DNA of 64,000 bases from DP-36 sp036004365 (GCA_036004365.1 DASYRN010000041.1:1-64000), one strand, 5' to 3'. Shown: positions 1 through 7,938, counted from the first letter of the stretch. A program made the numbers and translations. Notes: a model not told the origin generated them from the letters alone.

Positions 1-115
1 CAACTTTATCGGCCGTCAAGGCAGCCCCGGCGGACGAACTCTGCTCATGAGTCCGGTGATGGTCGCTGCGGCGGCTCTGAATGGCAGAGTTGTCGATGTC
101 CGCGAGTACCTTTGA
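1..115 (+). CDS. leuC: 3-isopropylmalate dehydratase large subunit, C-terminal end (partial)
   Basis: Only the last 37 codons lie in the window, read in the frame beginning at base 2 and ending at the TGA at 113-115. The peptide has the closing LeuC pattern: NFIGRQG, then GGRTLLMSP, then VAAAALNGRVVDVREYL. LeuC carries the 4Fe-4S cluster of isopropylmalate isomerase in leucine synthesis. leuD follows on the same strand after 141 bases, so both subunits of the enzyme are adjacent, although a hairpin repeat sits between them. Confidence 0.85.
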   Translation, partial: NFIGRQGSPGGRTLLMSPVMVAAAALNGRVVDVREYL

Positions 116-123
116 ATCATTTG

Positions 124-231
124 AGATTTTGGATTACCGCCTGAGGCGGATCCGCCAAAGCGTTGTGGCGGATCCCGATTTTGGATTAAATCGCTTGACT
201 GAGCTCAGGACAAATCTAAAATCCAAAATCG
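124..231. repeat. Inverted/direct repeat cassette between leuC and leuD
   Basis: The motif GATTTTGGATTA occurs at about 125-136 and again at 177-188. A perfect 12-base inverted copy, AATCCAAAATCG at 220-231, matches CGATTTTGGATT at 176-187. Between the two direct copies lies a GC-rich palindromic stretch (CCGCCTGAGGCGGA, then TCCGCC and TGGCGGA). The unit could fold into a long hairpin in the leuC-leuD transcript. It looks like a REP/MITE-type intergenic insertion, but no transposase is attached and no target duplication is evident. Confidence 0.6.
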
Positions 232-256
232 TAAGGGTTTGGAGAGATAGAAGAGC

Positions 257-871
257 GTGAGCAATGATGAAAAAGTGACTCGAGTCGTCGGACGTGCCCT
301 GCCCGTGAGAGGAAACGACATCGACACCGATCGAATCATCCCGGCGCGCTATCTGAAGGAAGTTACCTTTGCGCGCATGGGAGAATATCCCTTCTTTGAC
401 GAGAGATTTGATGCATCAGGTAAGCCCAAGCCGCACCCATTTAACGACGGCCGGTTCAAAGGAGCCTCTATCCTTTTCGTCAACAAGAACTTTGGCTGCG
501 GATCGTCCAGAGAGCATGCGCCTCAGGCTCTTTACCGCTTTGGCATTCGTGCGATCGTGGGTGAATCGTTTGCGGCTATCTTCGCCGGCAATTGCGTTAT
601 GATAGGACTCCCGTCTGTCGCTCTCAGCTCATCTGATATGGAAGAGCTGATGCGATCCATTGAGAAAAACCCTGAGACGGTCTATTCGATCGATCTTAAG
701 GCCAAAACGCTCGTTTACGGCAACAGGCAATTACCCCTCCAGATGCCCGAGACTTCACGTAACGCATTGATTACAGGCTCATGGGATTCGACATCTCTGC
801 TCCACGCCAATATGGACAAAGTAAAGAAGGTCGCGGTTGGGCTTCCCTATATGTCAGGATCCAGGAGCTGA
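257..871 (+). CDS. leuD: 3-isopropylmalate dehydratase small subunit
   Basis: This 204-residue protein starts at a GTG at 257, with GGAGAG about ten bases upstream. It is the swivel-domain subunit that completes isopropylmalate isomerase with LeuC, interconverting 2- and 3-isopropylmalate in leucine synthesis. Family signatures are present: GNDIDTDRIIPARYL near residues 19-33, and the loop FGCGSSREHAP near 79-89, which contacts substrate. Length is normal for bacterial LeuD. Its position directly after leuC supports the assignment. leuB and leuA are not visible in the window. Confidence 0.95.
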   Translation: MSNDEKVTRVVGRALPVRGNDIDTDRIIPARYLKEVTFARMGEYPFFDERFDASGKPKPHPFNDGRFKGASILFVNKNFGCGSSREHAPQALYRFGIRAIVGESFAAIFAGNCVMIGLPSVALSSSDMEELMRSIEKNPETVYSIDLKAKTLVYGNRQLPLQMPETSRNALITGSWDSTSLLHANMDKVKKVAVGLPYMSGSRS

Positions 872-908
872 GATTGCACAAGCGGTGCGATCGGCATTTC
901 TTTCCTTC

Positions 909-1739
909 ATGATCTCCCTAAGGGTCTCACTAGCGGCGCGCAGGCGCGGTGTCTTTTTGGTTGCGCTCCCCGTTGTCTTCGGTTCGGTGTTTTTTTCTTA
1001 TGCGAATCTCCGCGCTCCGGAAGGCGCCGCTCCGCTGCGCGGCTATCATCCTAAATTTCATCCGTTTGATCGCGGGGAGAGCGCTGTCTATCAGGGGAGC
1101 TGGTTGGGGATTCCGGTAGCCTCGGCAGAAATTCACACGAGTCCTGTAATTGTCGATGGGAAAAAATACTACCATGCCAGAGTTCAGGCGAGAACCTGGA
1201 AATATCTGGAGCTGGTTTGGAAGATGCGCGACTCTGTGGAATCTGTCTTTGATTCACAGACCATGCAGCCGCATCGGTTTGTCTTTCAGCAGAGGGAAAA
1301 TCGCAAGAAGGTTGATACTACGGCGTCTTTCGATCCCCATACGGGGAAGTGGAGTGTTCACCGTCAGGAAGGAGCGAAGGTCAGAGACTTTGAGTTTGTC
1401 TCTCAGGACACGCTGGATCCGATCTCAGCCATTTACCTGGCCCGAAGCGTGGATTTCAAGATAGGGGATCAGCTTCGCTTGGAAGTCTTTGGTGGCAAGA
1501 GTCGTTACTTAGTGCAACTGGATGTAGTCGCCAAGGAGCCGATCACGGTAGGAAGCAACAATTTTGATGCTTATAGGATCGTGCCCCGCGTCTGGAATAT
1601 CAGTAATTCCGGCTATGCTGAGAGAGTGCGCCAAATCACGGTTTGGATCTCGGCGGATGAGAAGAGAAGACCGGTCAAAATCGTCAGCCAGGCCTTTGTC
1701 GGCAATGTTAGCATCGAATTAGTGGAAGAGAAGATCTAG
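909..1739 (+). CDS. DUF3108 exported protein
   Basis: The frame is open from 837, but the ATG at 909 gives a normal signal-peptide start: basic residues followed by a hydrophobic run (VFLVALPVVFGSVFFSYA). It also avoids overlapping leuD. The mature part of the 276-residue product contains the DUF3108 pattern: an ESAVYQGSWLGIPVASAEI strand near the N-terminus, a central MRDSVESVFD segment, and DPISAIYLARS. DUF3108 proteins are periplasmic or outer-membrane associated beta-rich proteins of unknown function. The methyltransferase and zinc-finger genes follow on the same strand at short spacing, so co-transcription is possible. Confidence 0.75.
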   Translation: MISLRVSLAARRRGVFLVALPVVFGSVFFSYANLRAPEGAAPLRGYHPKFHPFDRGESAVYQGSWLGIPVASAEIHTSPVIVDGKKYYHARVQARTWKYLELVWKMRDSVESVFDSQTMQPHRFVFQQRENRKKVDTTASFDPHTGKWSVHRQEGAKVRDFEFVSQDTLDPISAIYLARSVDFKIGDQLRLEVFGGKSRYLVQLDVVAKEPITVGSNNFDAYRIVPRVWNISNSGYAERVRQITVWISADEKRRPVKIVSQAFVGNVSIELVEEKI

Positions 1740-1756
1740 CAGCAAGGGAGTTCGAA

Positions 1757-2062
1757 ATGGCAAATAAATGGGATGAGCGCAAGAAAGCGCTTGAGGACGA
1801 GTACTTTGTAAGGAAGGAGAGGGAGCTGATCGCGAAGCTCAAGGCCAAGGGTTCAAAGGAGGCCCAGCAGACCCTACAGGAGGCCTGTCGGATGCGTTGT
1901 CCGAAATGCGGGGAGCCCCTGAAAGAACGGAGTTTTCAAAAAATCCTGATCGATCAGTGTACGGGCTGCTCTGGTATATGGTTGGATGCCGGCGAATTGG
2001 AGGAGGTGGCAGGGAGAGAAGAAGGCGGATGGCTGGGCAAGCTGTGGCAAAAAATGGGATGA
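1757..2062 (+). CDS. TFIIB-type zinc-finger domain protein
   Basis: This 101-residue protein begins with a charged, probably helical segment (residues 1-45) rich in Lys, Glu and Arg. A compact zinc-ribbon follows with Cys48, Cys51, Cys68 and Cys71 (CPKCGEPL and QCTGCSGIWLDAGEL). This is the pattern of the small bacterial zf-TFIIB domain (PF13453), found in short proteins of unknown role. The ATG lies 17 bases after the DUF3108 gene, with AAGGGAG upstream as a plausible ribosome site. Function cannot be stated beyond probable zinc binding. Confidence 0.75.
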   Translation: MANKWDERKKALEDEYFVRKERELIAKLKAKGSKEAQQTLQEACRMRCPKCGEPLKERSFQKILIDQCTGCSGIWLDAGELEEVAGREEGGWLGKLWQKMG

Positions 2063-2128
2063 AAGTCGGTCTTGACAAGGATAAGTGAGCAGCTATTTTC
2101 GCTTCAGAAACCTTTGAGGAGGAAAATC

Positions 2129-2731
2129 ATGAAAAAACGGGGATGGTTCTTGTTATGGAGCGTAGCGGCTTTTTTGGCGAGCACGACCGTGTTCCAGGAT
2201 TGGATGAACAGGAATCCGGCGGGCGTCGTGGCGCTCGCCCAGGAAGGAAAAATCGTTCCTTACGTGCCGACGCCGCAAGATGTCGTGGAGCGGATGCTCG
2301 AGTTGGCTCAGGTGAAGAAAGGCGATGTGGTATACGATCTTGGCTCCGGCGATGGGAGGATCGTAATCACGGCAGCCAAAAAATACGGAGTCAAAGCGAT
2401 TGGTTTCGAGATCGACCCCGAGCGTATCAAGGAGTCACGGGAGAACATAAAGAAAGAGGGCGTGGGAAATTTGGTGGAAATCCGCGAGCAGGACATCAGG
2501 ACGGTCGATCTGTCCCCCGCAACGGTGCTGACCATGTATCTGCTTCCGGAGGTGAACTTGATGGTCAGGCCGAATATTTGGAAACAAATGAAGCCGGGTT
2601 CCCGAGTGGTGTCCCACGATTTCGACATGGCCGATTGGAAGCCGGCCAAGGAAGTGCACATCAAGGACAAGTCCGGGTGGGATCACACTCTTTATTTCTG
2701 GACTATTGATAAAAACGTCGGGCGACCTTAG
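2129..2731 (+). CDS. Exported or membrane-anchored class I SAM-dependent methyltransferase
   Basis: The ATG at 2129 is preceded by GAGGAGGAAAATC, a strong ribosome site, and starts a 200-residue protein with an N-terminal hydrophobic segment (about residues 6-22). The rest is a Rossmann methyltransferase. Motif I is VYDLGSGDGRIV, the acidic adenosine-binding residue is in GFEIDPERI, and a later strand reads PATVLTMYLLPEVN. The fold resembles methyltransferases acting on small molecules or protein lysine, but the substrate is unknown. An SAM enzyme behind a signal or anchor sequence is odd, because SAM is cytosolic. An anchor with the domain facing the cytoplasm is the likelier reading. Its 3' end overlaps the convergent gene by four bases. 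Confidence 0.75.
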   Translation: MKKRGWFLLWSVAAFLASTTVFQDWMNRNPAGVVALAQEGKIVPYVPTPQDVVERMLELAQVKKGDVVYDLGSGDGRIVITAAKKYGVKAIGFEIDPERIKESRENIKKEGVGNLVEIREQDIRTVDLSPATVLTMYLLPEVNLMVRPNIWKQMKPGSRVVSHDFDMADWKPAKEVHIKDKSGWDHTLYFWTIDKNVGRP

Positions 2732-3006
2732 GCGCTGGCGGTGCGGCGACGATGCAGCTCTCTGTGAATCCGGTTGTCGGTAAGCCGCATAACGAACGCG
2801 GTGGCCGCAGCAGCAAAGCCGATCCCGAGCAGGCCGGCGATCCATAGCATGTCCGTCAAACTGTTTGCCCCGGCCATTCCCAGATAGGTCGTTAAAATGG
2901 CCGAGGCAAACATCACCACCAGCAGGACTCCTCGGAAGAGCCAGCGCTCGACTAACAATCCTTCCAGATCTTTATCTTTTAAAGCTTGCCACTTTTCTTG
3001 CTTCAC
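2728..3006 (-). CDS. Small two-TM membrane protein
   Basis: I choose the GTG at 3006, which has GAGG eight bases upstream on the minus strand. It gives a 92-residue protein. The product has a charged N-terminus (KQEKWQALKDKDLEG) and two hydrophobic segments: GVLLVVMFASAILTTYLGMA and MLWIAGLLGIGFAAAATAFV. A basic C-terminus follows (NRIHRELHRRR). I do not recognise the family. It is divergent from the CstA-like gene, with about 125 bases between the starts, and convergent with the methyltransferase gene. Confidence 0.55.
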   Translation of the reverse strand: MKQEKWQALKDKDLEGLLVERWLFRGVLLVVMFASAILTTYLGMAGANSLTDMLWIAGLLGIGFAAAATAFVMRLTDNRIHRELHRRRTASA

Positions 3007-3131
3007 GTTTCCTCTGCAAAGCCGCCCGTGATGAGCACGTCTCAGTAAGCTCAATCGCTTGCCGGAGCAGGTGCAAAAGTATATGATCCGACGCAATCAG
3101 GTCACCGTGTAGGCTTTCAAGGAGGCGGAGC

Positions 3132-4925
3132 ATGAACTCGCTGGCTGCCGTCGTCATCGGTATTTTAACAGTCTATCTCGGATACACGCGCTACGCTCGA
3201 CGCATCGACCGCAATGTCATCCAATCGGATCCCAAGCGGGCTACGCCGGCAACCCTCTATATGGATGGGGTGGATTTCATGCCCACGAATCGCAACATTC
3301 TTTTTGGTTATCACTTCAAGTCTATCGCTGCCGCAGGACCGATCGTCGGCGCCATCGTTGCAGCTAGCCTCTGGGGTTGGCTTCCAGCTCTAGTCTGGCT
3401 TGTCGTTGGCGTCTCATTCATTGGCTGGGCCAGCGACTACAGCGCCATTGTGCTCTCTGTTCGGAACGAGGGAAATAGCCTTTCGGCTGTGGCTCACCGC
3501 CTCATCTCGCCGCGCACGCGGACCATCCTCTTTCTCTTCATTTTTTTCTATCTATTGCTGATCGCTGGCGCGTTCGTCGGCATCATGGCTCAGGTGTTGG
3601 ATTCGCAGCCAAAAACCCATTTAGGGATCATCGTGCTGGTCGTCATGGGGCTTCTTTTGGGCCAGATGCTCTACCGTTGGCGCGTAGGGCTGTTGTCGGC
3701 AACTTTTCTAACGGTCGGGATAACTCTCTTGGCCATCCTCGCTGGCCCTTTCACAGAGGCGCTGTTTAAAGGTTTAAACGAGTTTTTCAACTCCCTGACC
3801 GGTGGGGCGCCCATCGTAACCTACTTCAACCCTGAACTTGGAGGCTTCAAAGGCGCGGAGGCGAAGATCATGCCGAGCCTGCTCTTTTGGGCCATCGCCA
3901 TTTGTGTCTTTTGCTATGCGGGGTCGGTGCTTCCCATTTGGCGCATGGCGCAGCCTGTCGTTTACGTGGGGTTTTGGATTACAGCAATGGCAATGATCCT
4001 GGGACTCCTAGGCGCTGCTTTGGGGACTTTTATCAAGCCGGAAGTGGCGCAGTTCCAGATTCCGGCGTTCAAAGGTTGGAACGCACAGTTGGGCCCGGCC
4101 GGCATCATGCCGCTATGGCCGATGCTTTTTGTGACCATCGCATGTGGAGCCATCTCAGGATGGCACTCCCTGTTTGGCTCTGTCGGGACAGCGAGACAAA
4201 TTGAAAACGAAGCCGACATGCTGCCGGTCGGGGCGGGGGCTATGTTCGCCGAATTTTTGCTGGGCCTGCTTGCTTTGCTGGCTGTGTCCGTAGGGGCCAA
4301 GGGTGCGCCCGTGGCCACGTTCGCGAATGGATTAGGTGGCTTTATCAGTGTCTGGGGATTGCCGCTGGAATACGGGACCTCGCTCGCCTTCGCGGCATTT
4401 ATCGTCATCGTGCTGGTCGTTACCCAGCTTATTTTTCGCGTGATGCGAGTCACCTTGACCGAATGGTTGGGTGAAGTGATGCCGCCTTTGCGGAACCAGC
4501 ATTTGGCTTCGCTGCTATCAGTCGTGTTGGCTATCTTACTTGTATTGACGGGGACATGGATCTACCTGTGGCAACTTTTTGGCGGAGCCAACCAGCTGAT
4601 GGCGGCGCTCTCTTTACTTCTTGTGACCATCTGGCTTGCCTCCCTTGGAAAGAGTTGGATCTATGCAGGTGTTCCAATGATTTTCATGTACGTGACGACC
4701 GTGGCTTCAATCGTGGTGACGGCTTATAACCTTTACTTTAATGTCTATGTCCCCAATGTCGAAGCGGGGCGGGTTGTTCCGGTCATCGGGTCGGGTCTAA
4801 TGGTATTGATGGCGTTGCTTCTCGTGGTTGCGGCGCTGCTCATAGGGGTGGATGGGATGCGCGCCTTTGTTAAATATTTGAGACGCCCTTCCGCAGCTCC
4901 TCAACCGGCGCCGGCACGGACATAA
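3132..4925 (+). CDS. cstA: CstA-family transporter (peptide/pyruvate type)
   Basis: The ATG at 3132 directly follows AGGAGGCGGAGC. The 597-residue polytopic protein has about 14 hydrophobic segments. CstA-type signatures include NPxDGVDF-like YMDGVDFMPTN near residue 45, GYHFKSIAAAGPIVGA near 60-75, GWASDYSAIVLSVRNEG, and SGWHSLFGSVGTARQIENE in the second half. CstA proteins are inner-membrane carriers first linked to carbon starvation and peptide uptake in E. coli, and later to pyruvate uptake. The E. coli protein is about 700 residues, so this belongs to the shorter branch. The substrate here is unproven. The four-gene small-protein/Get3-like set follows about 100 bases downstream on the same strand. 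Confidence 0.85.
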   Translation: MNSLAAVVIGILTVYLGYTRYARRIDRNVIQSDPKRATPATLYMDGVDFMPTNRNILFGYHFKSIAAAGPIVGAIVAASLWGWLPALVWLVVGVSFIGWASDYSAIVLSVRNEGNSLSAVAHRLISPRTRTILFLFIFFYLLLIAGAFVGIMAQVLDSQPKTHLGIIVLVVMGLLLGQMLYRWRVGLLSATFLTVGITLLAILAGPFTEALFKGLNEFFNSLTGGAPIVTYFNPELGGFKGAEAKIMPSLLFWAIAICVFCYAGSVLPIWRMAQPVVYVGFWITAMAMILGLLGAALGTFIKPEVAQFQIPAFKGWNAQLGPAGIMPLWPMLFVTIACGAISGWHSLFGSVGTARQIENEADMLPVGAGAMFAEFLLGLLALLAVSVGAKGAPVATFANGLGGFISVWGLPLEYGTSLAFAAFIVIVLVVTQLIFRVMRVTLTEWLGEVMPPLRNQHLASLLSVVLAILLVLTGTWIYLWQLFGGANQLMAALSLLLVTIWLASLGKSWIYAGVPMIFMYVTTVASIVVTAYNLYFNVYVPNVEAGRVVPVIGSGLMVLMALLLVVAALLIGVDGMRAFVKYLRRPSAAPQPAPART

Positions 4926-4937
4926 ACGAAAATAAGT

Positions 4938-4996
4938 AGATGATAGAGGATAAAAAATTGAAGATGCCAGATGGAAAATCGCTATCCTCGATTCTT
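4938..4996. repeat. Dispersed hairpin repeat, copy 1
   Basis: The stretch contains GATGATAGAGGATAAAA and the facing sequence CTATCCTCGATTCTTG. These match the units in the repeats at 5628-5671 and 29921-29955. It spans the intergenic region after the CstA-like gene and runs past the ATG at 4971, which argues that the real start of the next gene is downstream. Confidence 0.4.
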
Positions 4997-5030
4997 GTAT
5001 CCCAGGTCGTTACGGCACGTTCGGACCGAC

Positions 5031-5312
5031 ATGGAAAAGCGACTCGGAAGAACACCGCAGATGCTTAAAGATTTCTTTTACGGACTGACCGGTTACGAGT
5101 TTGCCCGCTACGCTCTTGCGAAACGGCACGAAATGGAATCCATTTTCATGGTCGTGACTTTTGGCGACCTGATTGGCATACCGGTCCTTCCGCCCATATA
5201 CTCGCTGCGGCTGCTTCCGTACGTGACCCTAGAAATCGAGAAATGGAAGCGGCAGATTGCACGGCAGAAGGAGTTCTGGGAGCGCGAAGAATTCGATCTG
5301 CACGGCGTTTAA
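5031..5312 (+). CDS. Small conserved protein A of the Get3-like ATPase set
   Basis: The frame opens with an ATG at 4971, but the ATG at 5031 gives 93 residues, close to the 91 residues of its downstream paralogue, and excludes a stretch of dispersed repeat. Residues about 8-75 align with the next gene. Shared features are a YGLTGYE or YGMSSHE helix, one hydrophobic stretch (MESIFMVVTFGDLIGIPVLPP), the invariant YSLRLLPYVT, and a basic C-terminal helix (IEKWKRQIARQKEF). No known domain is recognised. One amphipathic or membrane-associating segment followed by a positively charged helix fits a membrane-peripheral partner. The gene sits 5' of its paralogue and two Get3/ArsA-type ATPases, suggesting an operon. 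Confidence 0.65.
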   Translation: MEKRLGRTPQMLKDFFYGLTGYEFARYALAKRHEMESIFMVVTFGDLIGIPVLPPIYSLRLLPYVTLEIEKWKRQIARQKEFWEREEFDLHGV

Positions 5313-5336
5313 AGATACGCGAATCTGGAGAATCTG

Positions 5337-5612
5337 ATGGCGGACGAAAAAAAGCCCAGCAAAGGTGGAATTCTTCAGACATTTAAGGACATCGTCTATG
5401 GAATGTCTTCGCACGAGATGACCCGGCATGCGGTGCGAACACGCGCCAGCATGGAGCATCTTTTCATTCTGATTACTATGGGAGACTTGCTTGGAATACC
5501 TATACTACCTCCCTATTATTCTCTTCGACTCCTTCCTTACGTGACGCCTCAAATCAGCGCGTGGAAGCGGCGCATGCTTCGCGAGAAAGACATCACGGAC
5601 ACCTTGGGGTGA
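5337..5612 (+). CDS. Small conserved protein B of the Get3-like ATPase set
   Basis: The 91-residue product is paralogous to the preceding gene across nearly its whole length. It shares MEHLFILITMGDLLGIPILPP and then YYSLRLLPYVTPQISAWKRRM. The block GDLxGIPxLPPxYSLRLLPYV is nearly unchanged between the copies, so it is probably the functional core. The N-terminus differs (MADEKKPSKGG). Spacing from the previous gene is 24 bases. An inverted repeat fills the 82-base gap to the first ATPase. I do not recognise a named family. A role as substrate, receptor or membrane anchor for the ATPases is inference from position only. Confidence 0.7.
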   Translation: MADEKKPSKGGILQTFKDIVYGMSSHEMTRHAVRTRASMEHLFILITMGDLLGIPILPPYYSLRLLPYVTPQISAWKRRMLREKDITDTLG

Positions 5613-5627
5613 AGTGGGTTCAGAATT

Positions 5628-5671
5628 GAAGATAGAGGATTGAGGATCGCGATCTTCCATCCTCGATCTTC
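5628..5671. repeat. Dispersed hairpin repeat, copy 2
   Basis: Two abutting 22-base arms (5628-5649 and 5650-5671) are near-perfect reverse complements: GAAGATAGAGGATTGAGGATCG faces CGATCTTCCATCCTCGATCTTC in pieces of matching order. The same words recur at 4938-4996 and 29921-29955. It lies between protein B and the first ATPase gene and could form a cruciform or an RNA hairpin in the operon. Confidence 0.55.
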
Positions 5672-5694
5672 TATTCTCGAGTTAGATCCTTTCT

Positions 5695-6666
5695 ATGTCT
5701 CTGCGCCAGGTCTTTGAGAGCTATCCCGAGCGCCGTTACATCATGTTTGGCGGCAAAGGGGGGCTGGGGAAAACGACGCTATCCGCGACCTGTGCATTTT
5801 GGCTGGCAAGTCAAGGAAAGCGGGTCCTTCTGTTTTCCGTCGATCCGCAAGCCAGCCTTTCGGATATTTTCCAGAGGGATATTTTTGGGCAAGGGCCGGT
5901 CGCAATTGCTCAGAATCTATGGGCTCAGGAGGTCGATGCCGACCGGAGGATCCGGGAGTATCAGGATGAGATACGAAAGAAGATTCTCGAGATGTACGGC
6001 TTTGAGCGCGTGCCCGAGGAGATCGATAACTATATCTCGGCCGCTTCAGCTGAGCCAGCTATGGAGGAGAGCGCTATCTTCGACGCCGTCGTCGACATCA
6101 TCGTGAAGGGAGACTATGATTACTATATTTACGATCTCGTTCCTTTGGGACATGCACTCTACTACCTGTCGATGGCCAAGGTTTACGACGAATGGATCAA
6201 CAAAATCACCAAGCTCCGCGAGGAGATGGGGCAATATGATCGCGTGGCGGCGACTATGCGACGCGAGGAAACTGTAGAGGAAGATAAGATCTTGGAAGAG
6301 CTTCTGTATATAAAAAAAAGAATCAATTCCTCGTCGCAGATCCTTACCGATAAAAGCCGGACGGCCTTCTTCTTTGTCCTGGTTCCCGAGGAAATGATTA
6401 TCTTGGACACGAGGAAGGCAGCGGATTTGTTCGCACGCTTTGACGTTCCGATCTCGGGATACGTAGTGAACCGCGTGCTGCCGCCGGAACTCGATCGTGA
6501 CAACCTTCCTCCGTATCTGAGGAACCGGATAAGCCTCCAGCGGAAATACCTTGAAGAGATCCGTACAAGTCTCGGAAAAAATGTCCTGGCGTATGTTCCG
6601 GAGATGGAGCGTGACGTCACCGGCTTGGCGATGATCGAGCGGCTTGCCGAAAGGCTGTTTACATAG
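5695..6666 (+). CDS. Get3/ArsA-type ATPase, first copy (catalytic Asp retained)
   Basis: This 323-residue protein has a deviant P-loop, FGGKGGLGKTT (residues 18-28), with the signature Lys21. Switch I is SVDPQASLSD with Asp50, the residue that activates water in Get3. Switch II starts at Asp147 but reads DLVPLGHA instead of the canonical DTAPTGHT. A PAMEESAIFD segment and a late VNRVLPPE strand are also typical. There is no CxxC zinc motif of the eukaryotic Get3 dimer. Family members are dimeric ATPases that hand over membrane proteins (Get3) or drive arsenite export (ArsA). No arsB, arsC or arsenite-type cysteines are seen. A paralogue follows 68 bases downstream. Confidence 0.85.
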   Translation: MSLRQVFESYPERRYIMFGGKGGLGKTTLSATCAFWLASQGKRVLLFSVDPQASLSDIFQRDIFGQGPVAIAQNLWAQEVDADRRIREYQDEIRKKILEMYGFERVPEEIDNYISAASAEPAMEESAIFDAVVDIIVKGDYDYYIYDLVPLGHALYYLSMAKVYDEWINKITKLREEMGQYDRVAATMRREETVEEDKILEELLYIKKRINSSSQILTDKSRTAFFFVLVPEEMIILDTRKAADLFARFDVPISGYVVNRVLPPELDRDNLPPYLRNRISLQRKYLEEIRTSLGKNVLAYVPEMERDVTGLAMIERLAERLFT

Positions 6667-6734
6667 TTAAAGCGTACAAGCCGTTCAAATTGTTTAAACG
6701 GGTAACTTTTTGGACGATTTGAACGGGCAGCACA

Positions 6735-7751
6735 ATGAGTCGGATCACCACTACCTTGACGCAGTACTTTGAGAGCCACCCAAACTTGAAGTATGTCTTT
6801 TACGGCGGCAAGGGCGGCGTCGGGAAAACCGCAATGGCTGGAACGACAGCGGTCTGGCTGGCAGCGCGGGGAAAAAGGACCCTGCTGGCCTCGACAAATC
6901 CGGTGCATAGCCTGTCGTCTCTCCTCGAACAATCGGTGTTCGGCTCCCCTACTCTGGTAGAAGGCGCCGAAAATCTGTGGGCCTACGAGATTGACACGAA
7001 GGAGACGATCGAAAAGTCCAAGAAAGAGATCCGGGATAAGATTCAATGGTTTTTGAAATTTGCCGATATCAGTATTAAGGCGGACGATTTTGTAGACTCC
7101 GCTACGATGAACCCCGCCTTTGAGGAATCGGCTATGTTCGAAAACATGGTGGACTTGATGTTGAAGGATGAGTACGACGTCTATGTCTTTGACACTGCGC
7201 CGGCGGCGAATGCTCGGCGCCTTCTGGGCATGTCAAAAGTCTACTCTTTATGGGTCGATAAGATGCTCAGGTCGCGGGAAGAAGCCCGTTCTCTGCGCGA
7301 GATGCTCTCTTTCACCAAGAAAAAAGAGGAGGACCCGCTGCTGAATTATCTGCTGCAATTTCGCCAACGGATGGCACAGGCCCGGCAACGTCTGACGGAC
7401 TCGGAAAAAACGGCCTTCTTCTTTGTAACTCTTCCTGAGGCGCTTCCTATCGCAGTTGTCAGCCGGTTTATCGGTTGGTTTCATGAATTCGGGATCCCGG
7501 TAGGCGGAGTTGTCGTCAACATGCTTTTGGACCGGCAGGCCCTTGGAGATGGGATACCGGAATTTGTCTCAAATCGGATTCAGATGCAGGAAGAACATAT
7601 GAAGAGCATTTGGGAAAAGTTCGATGGGTCGGTTCGTGCGGTGTTGCCGCTCCTTGACCAGGAAGTTAAAGGGATTTCAATGCTTCGGCAGGCAGGGTTA
7701 GCTCTATTCGAGGTGCCGCAGCATCTCCAATTTGGTTCTCGCCTGCGGTAG
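6735..7751 (+). CDS. Get3/ArsA-type ATPase, second copy (Asp to Asn in switch I)
   Basis: The product has 338 residues and aligns end to end with the previous gene. Its P-loop is YGGKGGVGKTA (residues 23-33). Switch I reads STNPVHSLSS: Asn55 replaces the catalytic Asp (codon AAT at 6897-6899). Switch II is DTAPAANARRLL from Asp153, keeping DTAP but losing the following GH. The two copies have therefore lost different parts of the Get3 signatures. In yeast Get3 the equivalent Asp-to-Asn change blocks hydrolysis, so this chain may bind but not split ATP, perhaps as the partner in a heterodimer with the first copy. The 68-base gap carries no recognised gene. Confidence 0.85.
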   Translation: MSRITTTLTQYFESHPNLKYVFYGGKGGVGKTAMAGTTAVWLAARGKRTLLASTNPVHSLSSLLEQSVFGSPTLVEGAENLWAYEIDTKETIEKSKKEIRDKIQWFLKFADISIKADDFVDSATMNPAFEESAMFENMVDLMLKDEYDVYVFDTAPAANARRLLGMSKVYSLWVDKMLRSREEARSLREMLSFTKKKEEDPLLNYLLQFRQRMAQARQRLTDSEKTAFFFVTLPEALPIAVVSRFIGWFHEFGIPVGGVVVNMLLDRQALGDGIPEFVSNRIQMQEEHMKSIWEKFDGSVRAVLPLLDQEVKGISMLRQAGLALFEVPQHLQFGSRLR

Positions 7752-7923
7752 AATTTTTTCTCGATATATCGAGTCCAATTGGCTTGAGCGTTTTGTTGAC
7801 AAGATTGGTACTTTTTCACCGATCTTAGGACAATTTCGTCCGCTGAAAGTGCCTCATTTGATTCCTGTCAGTGGAGAGAAATTCTTCGTTAATCCAACAG
7901 GTTACGTGAATTTGTTGAAATAG

Positions 7924-7938
7924 TGGCACAATTCCTGC
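7924..7938 (+). promoter_or_regulatory. Sigma-54-type -24/-12 promoter
   Basis: TGGCACAATTCCTGC matches the RpoN consensus TGGCAC-N5-TTGC with one mismatch (C for the first T of TTGC). The GG and GC doublets are separated by exactly ten bases, the required spacing. It lies 48 bases before the HTH gene that opens the binding-protein/kinase run. No enhancer-binding protein gene is seen in the window. Confidence 0.55.

Noticed and set aside
6183..7046. 287-codon minus-strand frame over the Get3-like genes
   Set aside because: Antisense to two clear ATPase genes; arginine- and serine-rich composition typical of a shadow frame.
5695..7751. Arsenite efflux ATPase (arsA) for the tandem ATPases
   Set aside because: No arsenite-binding cysteine pattern, no arsB/arsC/arsR nearby; each chain is a single-domain Get3-type ATPase.
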